Assembly: GCA_934754855.1 (NCBI GenBank)
Contig: CAKVJR010000065.1
Location: 1-9,685 of the forward strand
Source of the DNA: an uncultured Candidatus Melainabacteria bacterium
GTDB taxonomy: Bacteria; Cyanobacteriota; Vampirovibrionia; Gastranaerophilales; Gastranaerophilaceae
Direction of reading: 5' to 3'
Length of the DNA stretch: 9,685 nucleotides
Shown here piece after piece: positions 6,232 through 9,685 of this stretch. The notes under the pieces were generated by a model, which saw only the letters and a program-made list of their open reading frames with translations, was not told the origin of the DNA and ran no database searches. How positions within the stretch are numbered: the first letter of the stretch is position 1; each line of letters starts with the position of its first letter. The position numbers and the translations under genes were made by a program.

Positions 6232-7554
6232 CTACTTTAATATCTCCGGAATTTCATCATCTTCAACAAGTTCTTCAAAAGTTTGACGTTTAACCATAAT
6301 TTCGGCAGTACCGTCTTTCACAAGAACGACTGCTGGTTTCAACGTTCTGTTGTAATTGCTCGACATTGAATAGCAATAAGCACCTGTGTCGTATAAACAA
6401 ACCAAATCGCCTTCTTGCAACTTCGGCAACTCAACATTTTTTATCAAAATATCGCCTGATTCGCAATATCTGCCGGCAAGTGTCACTGTTTCTTTTTCAA
6501 CATCAATATCGTAAACTTTTTCGGCAGTGTAAGCCGCTTCGTAAAGTGCGGGACGAATATTATCAGCCATACCGCCATCTACGGCAACATATTTTCTTCC
6601 GTTCGGAACATTTTTGTAACTTCCGACCGTATAGACCGTCATGCCCGCCGTTCCTACAATACAGCGACCGGGTTCAATGTAGAGATGAGGTTTTTCAATG
6701 CCGTATTTTTTACAATTTTCATCAAAAGAATTTTTTACGACATCGGCAATTTTATAAATCGAAATCGGCTCATCGCTTTCGACATATTTAATTCCTGCAC
6801 CGCCGCCGATATTGAATGTATCAAGAGTCAAGCCGAACTTATCCTTAATAAGTTTTGCCTCTCTCATCATAACTTCAACCGCATCGTGATATACTTGAGT
6901 TTCAAAAATTTGAGAACCCAAATGAGCGTGCAAACCAACTAAATTGAGGTTTTTATAATCATTTACGACAAGTGAAACAATTTCCTCAACCTGTAACAAG
7001 TCAAATCCGAATTTTGAATCAATATTGCCCGTTTGGATATATTCGTGCGTATGGCACTCAATTCCGGGGGTAATTCTGAGCAAAATATTCACCGTAACAT
7101 TTTTTTCTTTTGCAACTTTATCAAGATTTTTTGCCTCAGTAAAATTGTCAACAGAAAACAGTTGAACACCGAAATCAATTGCTATACGGAGTTCTTCACA
7201 AGTTTTATTGTTTCCGTTAAAAACGATATTTTTCATATCAAATCCCGCCGAATGAGCAGTGTATAACTCACCTGCAGAAACGCAATCAAGCCCGAAATTT
7301 TCTTTTTGCATAATTTTGCAAATCGCTTTTGTCATAAAGGCTTTCGCCGCATACATCATGTGAATGTCACGACCTTCAAATGCTTTTTTAAAATCTTTTG
7401 TTATGCTGTCAATTGTTTCAAAATCATAAATGAAAAGTGGAGAACCAAATTTTTTAACCAACTCAGGGATTTCAATACCGCCGACCTCTAAAACATTATT
7501 TTCATTACGTTTACAGGTTTTCGGTCTGACTGATTGGTTTGCGGTATTATTCAT
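6232..7554 (-). CDS. lysA: Diaminopimelate decarboxylase LysA
   Basis: This 440-residue PLP enzyme converts meso-2,6-diaminopimelate to L-lysine plus CO2 in the last step of lysine synthesis. The fold-type III barrel carries the PLP lysine at 71 (MYAAKAF). HAHLGSQ is at 209-215, the phosphate-binding GGGAG at 250-254 and EPGR at 294-297. The C-terminal domain supplies CESGD (364-368) with its catalytic cysteine, and GAYCYSM (391-397). All expected active-site motifs are present and the length is slightly above typical. The start ATG 7552-7554 has AGAGGA upstream and a promoter at 7612-7584. It is the first gene of a three-gene operon with cdaA and the aldolase-like gene, and it diverges from the exported-protein gene at 7650. 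Confidence 0.96.
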   Translation of the reverse strand: MNNTANQSVRPKTCKRNENNVLEVGGIEIPELVKKFGSPLFIYDFETIDSITKDFKKAFEGRDIHMMYAAKAFMTKAICKIMQKENFGLDCVSAGELYTAHSAGFDMKNIVFNGNNKTCEELRIAIDFGVQLFSVDNFTEAKNLDKVAKEKNVTVNILLRITPGIECHTHEYIQTGNIDSKFGFDLLQVEEIVSLVVNDYKNLNLVGLHAHLGSQIFETQVYHDAVEVMMREAKLIKDKFGLTLDTFNIGGGAGIKYVESDEPISIYKIADVVKNSFDENCKKYGIEKPHLYIEPGRCIVGTAGMTVYTVGSYKNVPNGRKYVAVDGGMADNIRPALYEAAYTAEKVYDIDVEKETVTLAGRYCESGDILIKNVELPKLQEGDLVCLYDTGAYCYSMSSNYNRTLKPAVVLVKDGTAEIMVKRQTFEELVEDDEIPEILK

Positions 7555-7583
7555 TAATTGTTCCTCTAAAATGTTCCATAACT

Positions 7584-7612
7584 ATAATACCTTTAAATAA
7601 ATAAATTTACAA
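7584..7612 (-). promoter_or_regulatory. Promoter of the lysA-cdaA-aldolase operon
   Basis: On the minus strand TTGTAA (7612-7607) and TATTAT (7589-7584) are separated by 17 bases. They lie about 30 bases upstream of the lysA start codon, with AGAGGA as ribosome site between. The -35 is only two bases from the -35 of the opposing promoter. Confidence 0.6.
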
Positions 7613-7620
7613 TATTGAAA
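7607..7620. promoter_or_regulatory. Near-palindrome between two back-to-back promoters, candidate operator
   Basis: TTACAATATTGAAA has a perfect 8-bp palindromic core (CAATATTG, 7610-7617) and matching outer TT/AA pairs, with one asymmetric position on each side. It contains both -35 hexamers of the divergent lysA and 7650 promoters. A protein bound here could control both. It may also be chance in AT-rich DNA. Confidence 0.35.
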
Positions 7621-7643
7621 TTAGTTAAAAAAATCATTATAAC
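7615..7643 (+). promoter_or_regulatory. Promoter predicted to give a leaderless mRNA for the 7650 gene
   Basis: TTGAAA (7615-7620) and TATAAC (7638-7643) are separated by 17 bases. The ATG at 7650 begins seven bases after the -10, where transcription would normally start. No Shine-Dalgarno sequence precedes the ATG. Confidence 0.6.
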
Positions 7644-7649
7644 TGTATT

Positions 7650-8213
7650 ATGAAGAAAATATTTTTAGTTATTTTATCTTTGTTTTTATTTTGCCAAGTT
7701 CCCTGTTTTGCGGAAATAGATTGGGAAGAATTATACGAAAATTCTCAACCGTTCGGAACGAAGTTAATGCACGACATTGACCCCTATGAAGATGAAGACA
7801 ATTTCAAATACGCATACACGCCCTATCCGCTTTTCAGGACAAGCGTTGTTTTGTATTACAAAAATATGAAAATCGACTCGGGATATTATCAACTTACCCC
7901 GAGAAAAATGAACGGAAAATATTACGTTTTCTTCAAAACTTGCGGGCGGGTCAAATATATTATCCCCGTTGTTAAAAGAGAACTTGTCGAAGAAATGTTC
8001 TACAAAAAATATGTCCCCGAACCGAAATTGACAAAAGGTCAGGCTTTTGCAAAAAAATGGAAAAACTTTTGGCGAAAAGTCTTTAAAGATAGCGGTAAAC
8101 AACCGCCGCCATCATCTTACGTAGAAATGATGAACCTTGAAACATGTTACGTTTTAAAATTATATTTCAAAAATCACTGCTACTTCACGGTTTATAAAAA
8201 AGTTCCATACTAA
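7650..8213 (+). CDS. Exported protein of unknown function
   Basis: This 187-residue protein has a classic Sec signal peptide: MKK, a hydrophobic core at about 4-17, and a likely cleavage after CFA (residue 21). The mature part of about 166 residues is rich in Tyr, Phe and Lys. It contains an early acidic stretch (DIDPYEDED), three cysteines in the contexts KTCGR, ETCYV and NHCYF, and a basic central segment (AKKWKNFWRKVFKDSGK). There is no lipobox and no second membrane span, so it should be periplasmic or secreted. I recognise no family. The start is well fixed because the signal peptide begins exactly at this ATG. It is a single-gene unit, divergent from lysA, and ends at a bidirectional terminator. 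Confidence 0.78.
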   Translation: MKKIFLVILSLFLFCQVPCFAEIDWEELYENSQPFGTKLMHDIDPYEDEDNFKYAYTPYPLFRTSVVLYYKNMKIDSGYYQLTPRKMNGKYYVFFKTCGRVKYIIPVVKRELVEEMFYKKYVPEPKLTKGQAFAKKWKNFWRKVFKDSGKQPPPSSYVEMMNLETCYVLKLYFKNHCYFTVYKKVPY

Positions 8214-8217
8214 ATAT

Positions 8218-8249
8218 AAAAAAGGACAATCTTTCGACTGTCCTTTTTC
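8218..8249. terminator. Bidirectional Rho-independent terminator
   Basis: AAAAAGGACA (8219-8228) pairs with TGTCCTTTTT (8239-8248), with two more pairs (TC/GA) possible inside the loop. It has an A-run before and a T-run after. It can terminate the 7650 gene on the plus strand and ileS on the minus strand, whose stop codon is about 20 bases away. Confidence 0.9.
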
Positions 8250-8270
8250 TTATTTTTGTTATTTTTACAA

Positions 8271-9685
8271 TTAGCCTTTGATTGCTTCCAGGCAGTCGGG
8301 ACAAATTGTTTCGTATCCTTCTTCCGTGCAAAGGTCTGCATACTTCCAACATCTTGCACATTTTTGACCTTTCGCCTTTGTAACCCAAGCCGTAAAGCCA
8401 TGTTCAGTATGTTCGCTCAAAACATCTTCGGGTTTTTCTGTCGAAACAGTCGCTTGAGATGTGATGAACAATGCTTTCAAGTCATCTTTATACTTGTCAA
8501 GCAATGCAGTATTTTCGCCTGTTACGGTAACTGCAACTTCCAAAGAACTTCCGACAACTTTATTTGCTCTTAAAACTTCGATAGCCTTTGTTACTGTTTC
8601 ACGAAGTTTCAAAATTTCGGTAAAGTCAGCGTTGATTTCTTCGTTTGTCCATTTTTCGTTAACTGTCGGCCAAGAAGAAAGAATGATACTTTCGGGTTTT
8701 CCAACCTTTTGTGCCACAGGAGTATTTCTCCAAATATCTTCCGCTTGGTGAGGCATAACAGGAACCAAAATTCTGTTCAAAGCCGAACAAATTTCATACA
8801 AAACAGTCTGACATGCCCGTCTTGAAAGCGATTTTTTACCTGCCGTATAGAGTCTGTCTTTTACGATATCAAGGTAGAAAGAACTCAAATCGACAGCCGC
8901 AAAGTTTTGTAAGCATTGGAAATACTTATAAAATTCATAAGCCTCAAACGCTTCGGTTACGTTTTCGATAAGTTCGTTCAACTTGTGAAGAGCAAACTTG
9001 TCCAAAGGTTTCAAATCTTCATAAGCGACATAATCTTTTGCGGGGTCAAAGTCATAGAGGTTGCCGAGCAAAAATCTTGCCGTGTTTCTTGTTTTTTTGA
9101 AAATTTCGGAAAGTTGCTTAACGATGTTATCACCGATTTTGATATCGTTTCTGTAATCAACCGATGCAGCCCACAATCTCAAAATATCTGCGCCGTAATT
9201 CTTAATAATATCGTCGGGTCTTATGTAATTGCCCAATGATTTTGACATCTTTCTACCGTCTTCGCCGAATACAAAGCCGTGAGTTAAGACTTGTTTGTAA
9301 GGTGCAATTCCTTGTGTTGCAACTGATGTCAACAATGAAGATTGGAACCAGCCTCTGTGTTGGTCAGAACCTTCAAGATACATATCAACAGGGGTGTGAT
9401 TTAACTCTTCGTGACGTTTTTCGACAACTGCTCTCCACGATACACCTGAGTCAAACCATACGTCCATAATGTCTTTTTCCTTGCGGAAGTGAGTTTTGCC
9501 GCATTTGGGGCAGACAAAACCTTTCGGTAAAAGTTCTTCTTCCGAGTATTTTACCCAAGCATCCGAACTTTCTTTTTCAAAGATGTTTGCAACATTTGCG
9601 ATAGTCTCATCCGTGCAAATAACTTCGCCGCAATCTTCGCAATAGAATACGGGGATAGGCACGCCCCACGCTCTTTGACGTGAAA
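8271..9685 (-). CDS. ileS: Isoleucyl-tRNA synthetase, C-terminal half (5' end outside window)
   Basis: This class I synthetase charges tRNA-Ile with isoleucine in the cytoplasm. About 471 C-terminal residues are present. The reading frame continues through the right edge with SRQRAWGVPIP, a typical IleRS segment, so the GTG at 9662 is an internal codon and not the start. Visible parts include a zinc-type pair (CEDCG and CPKCG), DVWFDSGVSW, EGSDQHRGWFQSSLL and the ATP-binding KMSKS (plus-strand 9237-9251). The helical anticodon-binding domain follows, and then a C-terminal zinc motif (CARCW and CPDC). The HIGH motif and editing domain are off-window. The CxxC-CxxC tail marks the bacterial zinc-containing type. 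It ends at TAA 8271-8273. Confidence 0.97.
   Translation of the reverse strand, partial: SRQRAWGVPIPVFYCEDCGEVICTDETIANVANIFEKESSDAWVKYSEEELLPKGFVCPKCGKTHFRKEKDIMDVWFDSGVSWRAVVEKRHEELNHTPVDMYLEGSDQHRGWFQSSLLTSVATQGIAPYKQVLTHGFVFGEDGRKMSKSLGNYIRPDDIIKNYGADILRLWAASVDYRNDIKIGDNIVKQLSEIFKKTRNTARFLLGNLYDFDPAKDYVAYEDLKPLDKFALHKLNELIENVTEAFEAYEFYKYFQCLQNFAAVDLSSFYLDIVKDRLYTAGKKSLSRRACQTVLYEICSALNRILVPVMPHQAEDIWRNTPVAQKVGKPESIILSSWPTVNEKWTNEEINADFTEILKLRETVTKAIEVLRANKVVGSSLEVAVTVTGENTALLDKYKDDLKALFITSQATVSTEKPEDVLSEHTEHGFTAWVTKAKGQKCARCWKYADLCTEEGYETICPDCLEAIKG

Noticed and set aside
6366..6791. 141-codon plus-strand frame inside lysA
   Set aside because: It is antisense to well-conserved LysA motifs and its composition (Arg/His/Phe/Tyr-rich) is typical of a shadow frame.
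8210..8401. Minus-strand frames at the 3' end of ileS (8185-8388 and 8210-8401)
   Set aside because: They overlap ileS out of frame and run through the bidirectional terminator.

Overview
The window is AT-rich, gene-dense bacterial chromosome with short intergenic gaps, good -10 elements and many hairpin terminators. It carries a flagellar-type export ATPase (FliI), diaminopimelate decarboxylase (LysA), a membrane diadenylate cyclase (CdaA) and isoleucyl-tRNA synthetase (IleS), which are core chromosomal functions. The tRNA gene does not encode its 3' CCA. As far as I remember, lysA next to a CdaA-type cyclase also occurs in cyanobacteria. With the low GC and the flagellar gene, this would fit a non-photosynthetic cyanobacterial relative of the Gastranaerophilales/Melainabacteria type. 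That assignment is an inference, not something the sequence proves.

Layout. (1) 1-384 is the 3' end of fliI (+). A strong extended -10 promoter straddles its stop codon and drives an unrecognised single-pass membrane protein with a long disordered tail (435-1073, +). (2) A short convergent junction (1072-1191) holds three copies of a small palindromic repeat. Beyond it lies an EamA/DMT-type transporter on the minus strand (1192-2049). (3) A divergent 65-residue single-span membrane protein (2186-2383, +) has its own promoter and a strong terminator. (4) 2384-2811 has no protein gene. It holds that terminator, a 40-bp partial duplicate of the tRNA 3' end, a 14-bp inverted tRNA fragment, an intact tRNA-Arg(CCU) on the minus strand and the promoter of the next gene. 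(5) 2812-4662 (+) is a monocistronic long-chain acyl-CoA synthetase-like adenylating enzyme, closed by a bidirectional terminator. (6) 7554-4713 (-) is a tightly packed operon lysA - cdaA - KDPG/KHG-aldolase-like gene, with gaps of 1 and 6 bases. (7) Divergent from lysA is an exported protein of unknown function (7650-8213, +), whose promoter predicts a leaderless mRNA. A second bidirectional terminator separates it from (8) the 3' half of ileS (8271-9685, -), which runs off the window.

The clearest functional grouping is the three-gene operon. LysA makes L-lysine from meso-diaminopimelate and so draws on a peptidoglycan precursor. CdaA makes c-di-AMP, a messenger tied to osmolyte and cell-wall homeostasis in other bacteria. 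The third gene is a class I aldolase relative that keeps the Schiff-base lysine but has changed substrate-binding motifs. I found no CRISPR array, insertion sequence, toxin-antitoxin pair or recognisable defence system. The most unusual structure is the tRNA-Arg locus with its direct and inverted partial copies; the next is the back-to-back lysA/7650 promoter pair with a palindrome between them.
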